The position numbers and the translations under genes are program-made. DNA of 64,000 bases, taken from Pseudalgibacter alginicilyticus (GTDB lineage Bacteria > Bacteroidota > Bacteroidia > Flavobacteriales > Flavobacteriaceae). This document shows positions 44,609-53,782 of this stretch, one piece after another. Every line of letters begins with the position of its first letter. Positions within the stretch are counted from its first letter, which is position 1. The notes below the pieces were generated by a model. It made no database searches, was not told the origin of the DNA, and saw only the letters and a program-made list of their open reading frames with translations. Where the stretch lies: positions 744,001 through 808,000 of the forward strand of contig NZ_CP012898.1 in assembly GCF_001310225.1 (NCBI RefSeq), read 5' to 3'.

Positions 44609-45208
44609 TTAAAATGGTCGTTTACTAGCAAATTGAGTAATTTCCTCTTCAATGTTTTTTAAATAATCAATATCATCAAATCCATTTAACATATTATCTT
44701 TTTTGTAAAGATTAATATCAAAAGATTCAGATTCACCAGTAGCTAATAAAGTAACTGTTTGATTAGGTAAATCTACTCTAATCTCTGTTTTAGGGTCAGC
44801 CTCAATTGCTTTGAACAATTTATCTGCAAATGCTACTGATACTTGTACTGGTAATACACCAATATTCAAACAGTTATTCTTAAAAATATCTGCAAATGCA
44901 GAAGAAATAACACAACGCAACCCAAAATCATAAACAGACCAAGCGGCATGCTCTCTTGAAGAACCAGAACCGAAGTTTCTGCCTCCCACTAAAATTTTAG
45001 ATCCTGCATATTTTTCTTGGTTTAATGGAAAATCAGCCTTAGGTGTTCCATCACTATTATATCTCCAATCACGGAAAAAATTGATATCAAAATCTACACG
45101 CTCAGTTGCTTTTAAGAAACGAGCTGGAATGATTTGATCTGTATCCACATTCTCTATTGGAAGTGGGTACGCTGTACTTGTTAATACTTCAAATTTATCG
45201 TAAGCCAT
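44609..45208 (-). CDS. leuD: 3-isopropylmalate dehydratase small subunit
   Basis: Small subunit of isopropylmalate isomerase in leucine synthesis, converting 2- to 3-isopropylmalate with LeuC. The 199-residue protein has VDTDQIIPARFLK (about 21-33), KILVGGRNFGSGSSREHAAW, the aconitase swivel-domain motif, and SSAFADIFKNNCLNIGVLP. It follows leuC by 78 bases on the same strand. The usual leuA and leuB partners are not found beside it in this window. Confidence 0.96.
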   Translation of the reverse strand: MAYDKFEVLTSTAYPLPIENVDTDQIIPARFLKATERVDFDINFFRDWRYNSDGTPKADFPLNQEKYAGSKILVGGRNFGSGSSREHAAWSVYDFGLRCVISSAFADIFKNNCLNIGVLPVQVSVAFADKLFKAIEADPKTEIRVDLPNQTVTLLATGESESFDINLYKKDNMLNGFDDIDYLKNIEEEITQFASKRPF

Positions 45209-45286
45209 TTTGTAATTTGCTTTTAACCTTTAGCTTTTCGCTATTAGCATATTTTATTATTATTTTACTTCAGCTGATTGCCTAAA

Positions 45287-46699
45287 TTATGCGACAACAT
45301 TAGCATTTAAAATTGTTCTTGGATCCGTAACGACACCTTCTACAGCCGATGCTGCTGCAACTAAAGGAGAAGCCAATAAGGTTCTTGACCCTGGACCTTG
45401 ACGACCTTCAAAATTACGGTTAGATGTTGACACAGATAATTTTCCTGCTGGAATTTTATCATCATTCATTGCTAAACATGCTGAGCACCCTGGCTCTCTT
45501 AATACAAATCCTGCATCAGATATGACTTTGTCCAATCCTTCTGCTTTAATTTGATCTACTACTTTATGAGATCCTGGAACCAACCAAGCTGTAACGTGAT
45601 CTGCTTTTTTACGACCTTTTACGATTGAACAAAATGCTCTAAAATCCTCAATACGTCCGTTTGTACATGAACCTAAAAACACAAAATCAATTTTTTTACC
45701 AATCATAGCTTCACCTTCGTGAAAATCCATATAGCCTAAAGATTTTCGATAAGTTTCAACACCGCCTTCAACCGCTTCAGCATTAGGTATATCTTTAGTT
45801 ACCCCCATCCCCATTCCTGGGTTTGTTCCGTAAGTAATCATTGGTTCTATATCGGCTGCATCATAATTAAATTCGGCATCAAATTTGGCACCTTCATCTG
45901 TTTTCAAGGTATTCCAATATTCCATAGCTTTGTCCCAATCAGCTCCTTTAGGAGTTAATGCACGACCTTTAATATATTCAAACGTTTTTTTATCTGGAGC
46001 AATCATACCGCCACGAGCCCCCATCTCAATAGACAAGTTACATACAGTCATACGACCTTCCATAGTCATATCCTCAAAAACATCTCCTGCATATTCTACA
46101 AAATAACCTGTAGCACCAGAAGTTGTTTGTTTAGAAATAATATATAAAGCTACATCTTTAGGAGTAACCCCCAAACCTAATTTTCCATTTACGTTAATAC
46201 GCATGGCCTTAGGTTTAGATTGCATAATACATTGTGTAGACAATACCATTTCTACTTCAGAGGTACCAATACCAAAAGCAATAGCACCAAAAGCACCATG
46301 AGTAGACGTATGGGAATCTCCACAAACAATAGTTGCGCCAGGCAATGTAATACCATTTTCAGGTCCCACAACGTGTACAATACCGTTATTTTCATCTCCC
46401 AATCCCCAGTGAGAAATACCATGCTTTTTTGCATTTCTTTCCAAAGCATCTAACTGGTTTGCAGACAAAGCATCTTCCACAGGTAAATGTTGATTGATTG
46501 TTGGGGTATTGTGATCGGCAGTAGCAAAAGTACGTTCTGGATACAATACACTGTTACCTCTACTTTCTAATCCTAAGAAAGCTACTGGACTTGTAACTTC
46601 ATGAATGAAATGACGATCAATAAAGAATACATCTGGTCCATCCTGCACATGACGCACAACATGTGAATCCCAAACTTTGTCAAATAATGTCTTACTCAT
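45287..46699 (-). CDS. leuC: 3-isopropylmalate dehydratase large subunit
   Basis: Large, iron-sulfur subunit of isopropylmalate isomerase. The 470-residue protein has [13 protein letters not shown] at the start, [21 protein letters not shown], and the cluster cysteines in [13 protein letters not shown] and GCSACLAMN. Together with leuD it forms a two-gene operon transcribed on the minus strand. The length is normal. Confidence 0.97.
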   Translation of the reverse strand: MSKTLFDKVWDSHVVRHVQDGPDVFFIDRHFIHEVTSPVAFLGLESRGNSVLYPERTFATADHNTPTINQHLPVEDALSANQLDALERNAKKHGISHWGLGDENNGIVHVVGPENGITLPGATIVCGDSHTSTHGAFGAIAFGIGTSEVEMVLSTQCIMQSKPKAMRINVNGKLGLGVTPKDVALYIISKQTTSGATGYFVEYAGDVFEDMTMEGRMTVCNLSIEMGARGGMIAPDKKTFEYIKGRALTPKGADWDKAMEYWNTLKTDEGAKFDAEFNYDAADIEPMITYGTNPGMGMGVTKDIPNAEAVEGGVETYRKSLGYMDFHEGEAMIGKKIDFVFLGSCTNGRIEDFRAFCSIVKGRKKADHVTAWLVPGSHKVVDQIKAEGLDKVISDAGFVLREPGCSACLAMNDDKIPAGKLSVSTSNRNFEGRQGPGSRTLLASPLVAAASAVEGVVTDPRTILNANVVA

Positions 46700-46878
46700 A
46701 TTAGTGTTTATAATTATAGTTTAAATGTTTATCCTATTTTTTGAAGGTATACTCATTTAAAAAAATGAACATAATTTTTCAAAAAGGATACAAATTTACT
46801 AAAAACTCCTTTTATATCATCATTTAATAAAGATTAAGGAAGATTTAAATAGATTTTTATATGATTATTAGTGGAATA

Positions 46879-46923
46879 AAAAAAAACCGATAATTTCTTA
46901 ACAGAAAATCATTATTGGTTAAA
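46879..46923 (-). terminator. imperfect hairpin after the thioesterase gene
   Basis: An imperfect stem (ACCGATAAT...ATTATTGGT with internal ATTTTC pairing) followed on the minus strand by a T-run lies 17 bases past the thioesterase stop. Confidence 0.5.
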
Positions 46924-46939
46924 ATTTTTAAAAGTAAAT

Positions 46940-47326
46940 TTACTTTAATCTATCTACAACATATTCCACTTGGGTTTTTCCATGAGCTTTGGCATGGCCA
47001 TCAACTCCAATATTAACCATGACTATGTTTGAAATAGTTATGATAGTTTCATGAGTCATTTTATTTCTAACTTCACAAGATAACGTTAAAGAAGCATTTC
47101 CAAATTTTACAACTTCAATACCAATTTCTACAATATCCCCTTGTTTAGCTGATGATTTAAAATCTATTTCACTCATGTATTTAGTAACAACTTTTTGGTT
47201 TTCAAGTTGTATAATAGCATACAAAGCAGCTTCCTCATCTATCCATTCTAATAATCGTCCTCCAAAAAGTGTACCGTTGGCATTCAAATCTTCGGGTTTA
47301 ACCCATTTTCTTGTGTTAAAATTCAT
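46940..47326 (-). CDS. acyl-CoA thioesterase, hotdog fold
   Basis: A 128-residue single-hotdog thioesterase of the YciA/BACH type. The motif NANGTLFGGRLLEWIDEEAALYA (about 15-37) carries the conserved Asn, Gly-Gly and Asp of the active site, and DFKSSAKQGDIVEI is the usual second motif. It hydrolyses acyl-CoA to free acid and CoA in the cytoplasm; chain-length preference cannot be told. Single gene on the minus strand. Confidence 0.88.
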   Translation of the reverse strand: MNFNTRKWVKPEDLNANGTLFGGRLLEWIDEEAALYAIIQLENQKVVTKYMSEIDFKSSAKQGDIVEIGIEVVKFGNASLTLSCEVRNKMTHETIITISNIVMVNIGVDGHAKAHGKTQVEYVVDRLK

Positions 47327-47601
47327 GATTCAATTGTAATTTATAAAGTATGTTTAAGTAGTTTCAACTATGTATATTATAGTGCAAAAACAACTTACTT
47401 TTGTTAAAACCTTAAAATTTAGGATAGTTTAGTGGTCAATTAAAATGAATATGTTGTAAGTTTTAACACTTGCAAATTTCTTGTTTCAATTATAGGCAAA
47501 GATAGAAAAATCTACTAATGTTAATAACCTCGTTAACAATTATAATGATTCTTAATTATATAAAGGACTTAAAACCTTTAATTTTATTAAAACTCTAAAT
47601 C

Positions 47602-48018
47602 ATGAACACAAGACAATTTAACTTAAAGAGTATACGCCCAGAAGTTGCTTCTACTACAATAAACGACAACATGAGTAGTGATGAACGGTTTCAAAATTTA
47701 GTATTACGCCCTATAATCAGACTTCAATCAGGCTTGTTTGTTGAGGTTTTTAAAAATTACATCAATAAACATAAAGGTGTTTTTTATAATTTCACTTTAG
47801 ATAAACGTATTAATTATATTGAAAACGCCATTCAAAAAGATGTGAAATTTCGAAATTCACTAAAAGGAATGGTTATTGGACTTTTTACAGTTGAAGAATA
47901 TCTGATTTATATTGAAAATTCCTCTGCTTTAAATAAACGCATGATGAATATTGTAAAAGAACAATTAATTAATAATATACAACTTTTTGAAAAACAAAAA
48001 CTTTTAACAGCGGTGTAG
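47602..48018 (+). CDS. conserved flavobacterial protein of unknown function
   Basis: A 138-residue soluble protein, rich in Ile, Asn and Lys, without signal peptide or membrane helix. The start MNTRQFNLKSIRPEV and the helical middle (FQNLVLRPIIRLQSGLFVEVFKNYI) recall a short family seen in Flavobacteriaceae that is sometimes named glyoxalase, but I see no metal or glutathione motif to support that name. It looks mostly helical. Single gene with a hairpin downstream. Confidence 0.6.
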   Translation: MNTRQFNLKSIRPEVASTTINDNMSSDERFQNLVLRPIIRLQSGLFVEVFKNYINKHKGVFYNFTLDKRINYIENAIQKDVKFRNSLKGMVIGLFTVEEYLIYIENSSALNKRMMNIVKEQLINNIQLFEKQKLLTAV

Positions 48019-48062
48019 GAACTTAAAAGCAACTGAACATCTGGCTTTATAAATTTGTAATG

Positions 48063-48091
48063 AACACCTGCCCTTTATCCTTATAGGTGTT
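48063..48091 (+). terminator. hairpin after the unknown flavobacterial gene
   Basis: A 7-bp stem (AACACCT / AGGTGTT) with a 15-base loop and a short T-run, about 45 bases past the stop at 48018. Confidence 0.5.
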
Positions 48092-48256
48092 TTCCATTTA
48101 TTGTATTTTTTACTTTCACATAAAATATAAGTATACTATCACCATTTGATTGATGAAAAATGAGTTTGTTTTGTACGTTTTACAATTTTTAAAGCTTTTA
48201 ATGTCACTTTTCTTACTTCTGTGGTGGAAGTTGTATCAATCTACTTCATACCTCTA

Positions 48257-48760
48257 CTAAAACTTCAAATCCAAATTGCTTAGCTTAACATCATTTTTCT
48301 TATAGTACACCTTTATAAACTCAGCCACCTTCCTCCTACTTTCCACATACCTACTCCAAGACAATTTGTTAAAGTCTACTCCTATTAACTTTTTGGTCTT
48401 TTCATTATGCAAATCATAAGCACCTAATATGGCAATTTCAGTCTTTACATCTTCACCTTTATATTTCCTGTAAATATCATCTACATCAAAGTTTTCTTGT
48501 GAAATTTGAAGCATCAAAAAAGCCTCATTAATCTTCTGACTAATAAGGCTCAAATGCGCATTCAATATATTATTCTCTTTATTGGGAGGTTTAGCAACTT
48601 GTTGTTTACTATCCCAAGCCTCAGGTTTTATAAGTAGTCCTGTGGAGAACTCTTTCCTAGTTTTAGAGTATGTAATTCTACATCTTATAGGGCATAATCC
48701 CTTTTTATTTGTTTTTACCTTTTTCAGTAAAAACAATATAGCGAGTTTATAATCATTCAT
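48257..48760 (-). pseudogene. truncated tyrosine integrase (N-terminal part only)
   Basis: The frame gives 167 residues from an ATG at 48760. It corresponds to the N-terminal arm-binding domain of Bacteroidota tyrosine recombinases (LAILFLLKKVKTNKKGLCPIRCRITYS and EFSTGLLIKPEAWDSKQQ) and the beginning of the SAM-like core-binding domain, ending at LSNLDLKF. Full integrases have about 400 residues; the catalytic domain with the Arg-His-Arg-Tyr residues is missing, and I found no continuation of it in the following 240 bases. It lies next to three tRNA genes, a common target for such elements, so it is probably the remains of an integrated element. Confidence 0.75.
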
Positions 48761-48781
48761 CTTTTTATTTGAGTTTAAAAA

Positions 48782-48835
48782 GGTACACCTGAAGAAAAAA
48801 GGGTACACCTAATAGTACACCAAAAAGGCACACTT
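48782..48835. repeat. iterated GGTACACCT-type repeats upstream of the integrase remnant
   Basis: GGTACACCT occurs at 48782-48790 and 48802-48810, with variants AGTACACC at 48814-48821 and GGCACACTT at 48827-48835, spaced 12-20 bases. They lie directly upstream of the truncated integrase and may be arm-type sites of the recombinase or operator sites of its promoter. Confidence 0.5.
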
Positions 48836-48917
48836 TTAATAAATAATGGATTGTATTGAAATAATGAGATCAGCTCTATAAAACCTTGTGAAGCACTACA
48901 AACCCTATAAAAACAAA

Positions 48918-48945
48918 AAAGCCTCACTATTTCTAGTGAAGCTTT
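48918..48945 (-). terminator. terminator after tRNA-Arg
   Basis: On the minus strand an 11-bp stem with one mismatch (AAAGCTTCACT / AGTGAGGCTTT) ends in a T-run, starting 4 bases past the tRNA-Arg 3' end. Confidence 0.75.
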
Positions 48946-48948
48946 AAG

Positions 48949-49022
48949 TGAGCCCTGAAGGATTCGAACCTTCGACCGCCTCCTTAGAAGGGAGGTGCTC
49001 TATCCAGCTGAGCTAAGAGCCC
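48949..49022 (-). tRNA. tRNA-Arg (TCT)
   Basis: A 74-base cloverleaf on the minus strand: acceptor start GGGCTCT, D-arm GCTCAGCTGGATAGAGC, anticodon loop TTCTAAG (anticodon TCT), T-loop TTCGAAT. CCA is not encoded. First of three tandem tRNAs counting from the left, nearest the integrase remnant. Confidence 0.95.
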
Positions 49023-49051
49023 GTAGTTTTAATGTTTCTACGAAAACAGTG

Positions 49052-49126
49052 TCGGGGTGGCAGGATTCGAACCTGCGACCTCCGCGTCCCAAACGCGGCG
49101 CGATAACCGGGCTACGCTACACCCCG
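49052..49126 (-). tRNA. tRNA-Pro (TGG)
   Basis: A 75-base cloverleaf on the minus strand: acceptor CGGGGTG with perfect complement CACCCCG, anticodon stem CCGCG/CGCGG with loop TTTGGGA (anticodon TGG), T-loop TTCGAAT. It lies 29 bases upstream of tRNA-Arg and is probably co-transcribed. Confidence 0.96.
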
Positions 49127-49224
49127 AATAAACCTTGAATTAAAAATTCAATTATTATTAATTATACTATTTAAATATTGTTTTCAATTAACACTACAAA
49201 ATCCAATAGTTAACCAAATAATTG

Positions 49225-49312
49225 CGGAGAGACGGGGATTCGAACCCCGGGTACCCTTTTGGGGTACGACGATTTAGCAAACCGCTCCTTTCGGCCACTC
49301 AGGCACCTCTCC
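49225..49312 (-). tRNA. tRNA-Ser (GCT)
   Basis: An 88-base class II tRNA on the minus strand with acceptor GGAGAGG, anticodon GCT in TTTGCTAAA, a long variable arm (GTACCCC-AAAA-GGGGTAC type) and T-loop TTCGAAT. It starts the tRNA cluster. A short plus-strand frame across it is only a shadow. Confidence 0.95.
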
Positions 49313-49402
49313 TAATGTTTATGAACATTGCAATAAAATTGCGGTTGCAAATGTATATTATATCCACATATAACGCAACTATTTTTTTACTTTTTTCTGT
49401 TT

Positions 49403-51451
49403 TTATTCTGGGTACTCAATACGCAAATGATAAATGTTTGCTAACTTGTGTTTTAACACTTTTTTTATGGATTGAATTTCCTTAAAAGTAATGTTAGCAT
49501 TCAAAAATTGACCATCTTCAATTTGTTTATTAATAATACTTTCTACAAAAGCATCAATTTTAGTGGAAGTTGGATTTTTTAAACTCTTTGATGCTGCCTC
49601 AACACTATCACACATCATTAAAATTGCCGTCTCTTTACTGAAAGGTTTAGGTCCTGGATAACAAAAATCAGCTTTAATAGCATCTGGATCAATTTCTTTT
49701 TCCTTCATATAAAAATAATAAACCAAACTAGATCCATGGTGAGTGCGAATAAAATCAACTACTCTATCTGGCAGATTATGTTTTTTTGCTATCTCTATAC
49801 CATTAATTACATGATCAACTATAATTCTAGCACTTTCTTTTGCAGACAATTCATCATGTGGATTAATACCTGTTGATTGGTTTTCAATAAAATAAGTAGG
49901 ATTCTTCATTTTTCCTATATCGTGGTATAATGCCCCCACACGTGCAAGCATTGCATTTGCCCGTATTTCATTAGCTGAAGATTCAGCAAGGTTTGCTACA
50001 TTCAATGAATGATGAAATGTCCCTGGAGCTTTATTTGATAGTTCTTTAAGGAGTTTAGAGTTGGTATCTGACAATTCTAAAAGCGATACATCAGAAACCA
50101 ATCCAAAAAGTTTTTCATAAGCATAAATTAAAGGTTGTACAAACAGTGTTGCAAACCCACATAACACAAACAATCCAAAGGTCTGCCATTTTATAGTTTC
50201 TACACTACCTTCATGGATTACAAAAAAAGCAAAATAAGCAATGATATAAATTAAAGTAATTTGACCAACCGATATAAACAAATTAGCTCGTTTATACAAT
50301 TCTGAAACAGTTAAAATAGTTACAATTCCTGCTATAATTTGTAAAAACATATACTCATAACTATTCGGTACAATTGATCCTAATAATAGTACTGTAATAA
50401 CATGTGAAAACAGCCCCAGTCTAGCATCAAAAAAGGCCTTAAATACTAATGGTAAAATACAAATTGGCACCACATAAATATATTGTGAATTGTAATTTAT
50501 TACCAAAGTTGTTAGTAATACCATTAAAAATATATTGAAAAATATAAAAGTCACCTTGGTGTTGTTCTCAAATACATCTAATCGATATTTTCTTAAAAAC
50601 AAAAGCAACATCAATAAAGCTAATGCTACTAACAAAGTATATGCAAATAGAATCCAGTTGTAGTTAGATTCATTCCATACCTGCGACTCAAACTCAGATT
50701 GCAACGATTTTAATATCTGAAATTTATCACCTTCTATAATTTCTCCTTTAGAAATAATTAGTGTTTCCTTAGCGATACTTCCTCTTGTATACGATATTTT
50801 ATTAAGTTCTTCATTTAATACTTTTTCAGTAAATGATTTATCATAAACCAAATTTGGTTCAATTAAATCAAAAAATAAAGACACAAAATCTGATTTATAA
50901 GCATTTAAATTTTGATCTAATAGCACTCTTTCAATAATAGGCGTAATTTTATCCTGATGTGTTAAATTGGAATAAATTGTTTTGTGTTTTTCTACTCGAC
51001 CATCAAGAATAACAACCGATTTTTCGTCATTAAAATCATAACTCCCCGTTAAAACGCCATACTTATAAAGTTCTGATATAATTTGCTCTCCAACTTTTAA
51101 AAGAATTTCTTTCTGTCTATTATAAATTGAATCAGAAAAATTTTCATAAAAAATTTCTGGATATTTTTTCTTAATTCTTCGGACAATAACAGTATCTAAA
51201 TCAAAATACAATGTTGCATTTTCAGTAATAGTCTTTTTTTCTAACGCAATTTCTTCATCGGCTTTTTTTATGGCAAAATCAAATGGAGCTTGTAGATTTT
51301 CTGATTGCCAAGGTTTTCCTTTTTCAAAACTATACTTAAATTTTCCACTTTTAGGGAATAGGTAAACAATTAAAAAAGTGGTAACTATAAACAACAATCC
51401 TTTATAAATTAAGGAATGGTTTCTGTAAAGTTTATTTATGAAATCATTCAT
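49403..51451 (-). CDS. 7TM-HD family phosphohydrolase, PgpH-like c-di-AMP phosphodiesterase
   Basis: A 682-residue membrane protein: one N-terminal helix (about 16-34), an extracytoplasmic 7TMR-HDED domain (about 40-265), a seven-helix region (about 270-455), then a cytoplasmic HD domain (about 475-660) with GTFHHSLNVANLAE, ALYHDIGKMKNPTYFIENQ and RTHHGSSLVYYF. PgpH-type enzymes hydrolyse cyclic di-AMP to pApA, so it probably controls that second messenger. Length and domain order are complete. Single gene next to the tRNA cluster. Confidence 0.9.
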   Translation of the reverse strand: MNDFINKLYRNHSLIYKGLLFIVTTFLIVYLFPKSGKFKYSFEKGKPWQSENLQAPFDFAIKKADEEIALEKKTITENATLYFDLDTVIVRRIKKKYPEIFYENFSDSIYNRQKEILLKVGEQIISELYKYGVLTGSYDFNDEKSVVILDGRVEKHKTIYSNLTHQDKITPIIERVLLDQNLNAYKSDFVSLFFDLIEPNLVYDKSFTEKVLNEELNKISYTRGSIAKETLIISKGEIIEGDKFQILKSLQSEFESQVWNESNYNWILFAYTLLVALALLMLLLFLRKYRLDVFENNTKVTFIFFNIFLMVLLTTLVINYNSQYIYVVPICILPLVFKAFFDARLGLFSHVITVLLLGSIVPNSYEYMFLQIIAGIVTILTVSELYKRANLFISVGQITLIYIIAYFAFFVIHEGSVETIKWQTFGLFVLCGFATLFVQPLIYAYEKLFGLVSDVSLLELSDTNSKLLKELSNKAPGTFHHSLNVANLAESSANEIRANAMLARVGALYHDIGKMKNPTYFIENQSTGINPHDELSAKESARIIVDHVINGIEIAKKHNLPDRVVDFIRTHHGSSLVYYFYMKEKEIDPDAIKADFCYPGPKPFSKETAILMMCDSVEAASKSLKNPTSTKIDAFVESIINKQIEDGQFLNANITFKEIQSIKKVLKHKLANIYHLRIEYPE

Positions 51452-51666
51452 GTATTAATGCATTAACCAATTTAAGTGGTTTTATTTTTCCTAAAAATAT
51501 TTGTTTATGATGTGTTTTTCTAATTGCTTCATTTATACACTATCATTTCTATTATTCAAATGTAATAAATTTATAAGGGTTATAGTTTTTTTTTCATAAT
51601 ACCTCAATCCCTATAATTTCTATTAAAAAATGATTATTTTCGCTTCCATGCGCTAAACCATTAATC

Positions 51667-52842
51667 ATGCACAAAGAAGTAGTTATTGTATCGGCAGTTA
51701 GAACCCCGATTGGAAGTTTTATGGGAGCTTTATCTACCATTCCTGCTCCAAAACTTGGTGCTATTGCTATTAAAGGAGCTTTAGAAAAAATAAATCTAAA
51801 GCCCAAATTGGTAGAGGAAGTTTTAATGGGTAATGTTGTTCAATCTGGTGAAGGCCAAGCTCCTGCTAGACAAGCTGCTATATTTGCAGGAATACCTAAT
51901 ACGGTACCCTGTACTACCATTAATAAAGTTTGTGCTTCAGGCATGAAAGCAGTTATGCAAGCAGCGCAAGCTATTGCTTTAGGAGACATTGAAATTGCTG
52001 TTGCAGGCGGTATGGAAAACATGAGTTTAATTCCTCATTATTTGTATACCAGAATTGGTATTAAATTTGGCGCATCCACATTAATTGACGGCATGCAGAA
52101 AGATGGTTTGGTTGATGCATACGATCAAAACGCTATGGGAATTTATGCCGATTTATGCGCAAAAGAATATCAATTTTCAAGAGAAGAACAAGATGCTTAT
52201 GCTATACAATCGTACAAACGATCTGCAAAAGCTTGGGAAACTGGTAAATTCAATAATGAAATAGTGCCTGTTGAAGTGCCCCAACGTCGAGGGGAATCAA
52301 TCATTGTTGACAAAGATGAAGAGTTTACGAATGTTAAAATTGAAAAAATATCAAAATTACGTCCAGCATTTTCAAAAGATGGCAGTGTAACTGCTGCCAA
52401 TGCATCTACAATAAACGATGGAGCTGCAGCCTTGGTATTGATGAGTAAAGAAAAAGCAAAATCATTAGGCATAAAACCTTTGGCTACAATTAAAGGTTAT
52501 GCCGATGCAGCCCAAGAGCCAAAATGGTTTACTACAGCTCCTGCAAAAGCACTTCCTAAAGCATTGTATAAAGCTGGATTATCAATGACTGATGTTAATT
52601 TTTTTGAATTTAATGAGGCGTTTTCTGTAGTCGGATTGGCTAATATAAAATTACTTAACCTAAACGATAACATAGTAAATATTAATGGAGGAGCTGTATC
52701 ATTAGGACATCCTTTAGGGTGTTCTGGTGCAAGAATCCTTGTTACATTATTAAATGTATTAAAGCAAAATAATGCTAAAATTGGAGCCGCAGCTATTTGT
52801 AATGGGGGGGGTGGTGCTTCTGCTATTATTATTAAACGTTGA
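51667..52842 (+). CDS. acetyl-CoA C-acyltransferase (thiolase)
   Basis: A 391-residue thiolase II. The acyl-accepting Cys89 is in INKVCASGM; the C-terminal part has NEAFSVV, GGAVSLGHPLGCSGAR and the second catalytic Cys378 in AICNGGGG. It condenses or cleaves acetyl-CoA/acetoacetyl-CoA or longer 3-ketoacyl-CoA in the cytoplasm. Codons 380-382 form a run of eight G (52804-52811) directly after Cys378-Asn379, odd in such an AT-rich gene. Single gene. Confidence 0.94.
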   Translation: MHKEVVIVSAVRTPIGSFMGALSTIPAPKLGAIAIKGALEKINLKPKLVEEVLMGNVVQSGEGQAPARQAAIFAGIPNTVPCTTINKVCASGMKAVMQAAQAIALGDIEIAVAGGMENMSLIPHYLYTRIGIKFGASTLIDGMQKDGLVDAYDQNAMGIYADLCAKEYQFSREEQDAYAIQSYKRSAKAWETGKFNNEIVPVEVPQRRGESIIVDKDEEFTNVKIEKISKLRPAFSKDGSVTAANASTINDGAAALVLMSKEKAKSLGIKPLATIKGYADAAQEPKWFTTAPAKALPKALYKAGLSMTDVNFFEFNEAFSVVGLANIKLLNLNDNIVNINGGAVSLGHPLGCSGARILVTLLNVLKQNNAKIGAAAICNGGGGASAIIIKR

Positions 52843-52983
52843 TACTATTAAATTAAACCTTTTTACTATTACTATATTAATATAAAAACAACCATAACTT
52901 AAATATTTTCACTTACAATGCAGCATTTTTCTTTTAACACAACTAACAAGCATAAATAATTAATAGCAATAGATAACACCTAA

Positions 52984-53733
52984 ATGCAATACGGAATTTG
53001 TAATTTAAGCATAGCCCCTTTACGTTTTGAAGCCTCAGATTCAAGTGAATTGGTTTCGCAGGTTTTATATGGCGATCATTTTAAAATTTTAGAGCAACGA
53101 AAATCTTGGAGCAAAATACGCCTGGCTTTTGATAAATATGAAGGCTGGATAGATAATAAACAATATCTTGAAATAACCGCTGATCAATACTCAAATTTAC
53201 AAGATGTATCTCCAATACTTTCAACAGATTTAGTTGAATTTATTGAAGATGAACAAGAACAGCTCTATCCAATTTTATTAGGGTCATCTTTAAACGGACT
53301 GGCTTTATTAAATCATTCTCATGATGGTAATTTAGTTAAAGGTAAACATCCAAAAGAAAACTTAATCAATACGGCTTTTTTCTACTTAAACGCTCCTTAT
53401 TTATGGGGAGGAAAAACACCTTTTGGAATAGACTGCTCTGGTTTTACACAAATGGTATACAAACTCAATGGTTATAAACTATTACGCGATGCTTCACAAC
53501 AAGCAACTCAAGGTGAAGCTTTAAGTTTTATTGAAGAAAGTGAACCAGGTGACTTGGCTTTTTTTGATAATAACGAGGGTATCATTACCCATGTGGGAAT
53601 TATTATGAAAAACAATTATATTATCCATGCACATGGTAAAGTAAGAATTGACCGTTTAGATCATTCTGGTATTTACAATGTTGATAAAAAAATGCATACA
53701 CACAAACTTCGTGTTATAAAAAAAGTGATATAA
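52984..53733 (+). CDS. C40 (NlpC/P60) family peptidase with SH3-like domain
   Basis: A 249-residue cysteine peptidase. An N-terminal SH3-like domain (about 1-65, ending SKIRLAFDKYEGWID) is followed by the NlpC/P60 domain with Cys151 in GIDCSGFTQMVYK, His203 in ITHVGIIM and His215 in IIHAHG as the catalytic triad. Such enzymes cut gamma-D-Glu to diamino acid bonds in murein peptides. No signal peptide is visible, so it may act on imported murein peptides in the cytoplasm. Single gene with a terminator. Confidence 0.9.
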   Translation: MQYGICNLSIAPLRFEASDSSELVSQVLYGDHFKILEQRKSWSKIRLAFDKYEGWIDNKQYLEITADQYSNLQDVSPILSTDLVEFIEDEQEQLYPILLGSSLNGLALLNHSHDGNLVKGKHPKENLINTAFFYLNAPYLWGGKTPFGIDCSGFTQMVYKLNGYKLLRDASQQATQGEALSFIEESEPGDLAFFDNNEGIITHVGIIMKNNYIIHAHGKVRIDRLDHSGIYNVDKKMHTHKLRVIKKVI

Positions 53734-53764
53734 AAAAAAAGCCGCTAACAGCGACTTTTTTTTT
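53733..53764. terminator. terminator between the NlpC/P60 and TPR genes
   Basis: An 8-bp stem with one mismatch (AAGCCGCT / AGCGACTT), 3-base loop and long A and T runs on both sides lies between convergent genes and can act in both directions. Confidence 0.75.
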
Positions 53765-53782
53765 ATATATACTAAATAAGAA

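Noticed and set aside
48019-48256. Possible remains of the integrase catalytic domain
   Set aside because: No frame shows the Arg-His-Arg-Tyr motifs; a short open minus-strand stretch with TLKALKIVKRTKQ is not recognisable.
48782-48835. CRISPR-like array
   Set aside because: The repeats are only 8-9 bases with 3-11 base gaps and no spacer regularity, and no cas genes are nearby.
49222-49485. Plus-strand frame of 87 codons
   Set aside because: It runs across tRNA-Ser and the 3' end of the PgpH-like gene; composition and position show it is a shadow.
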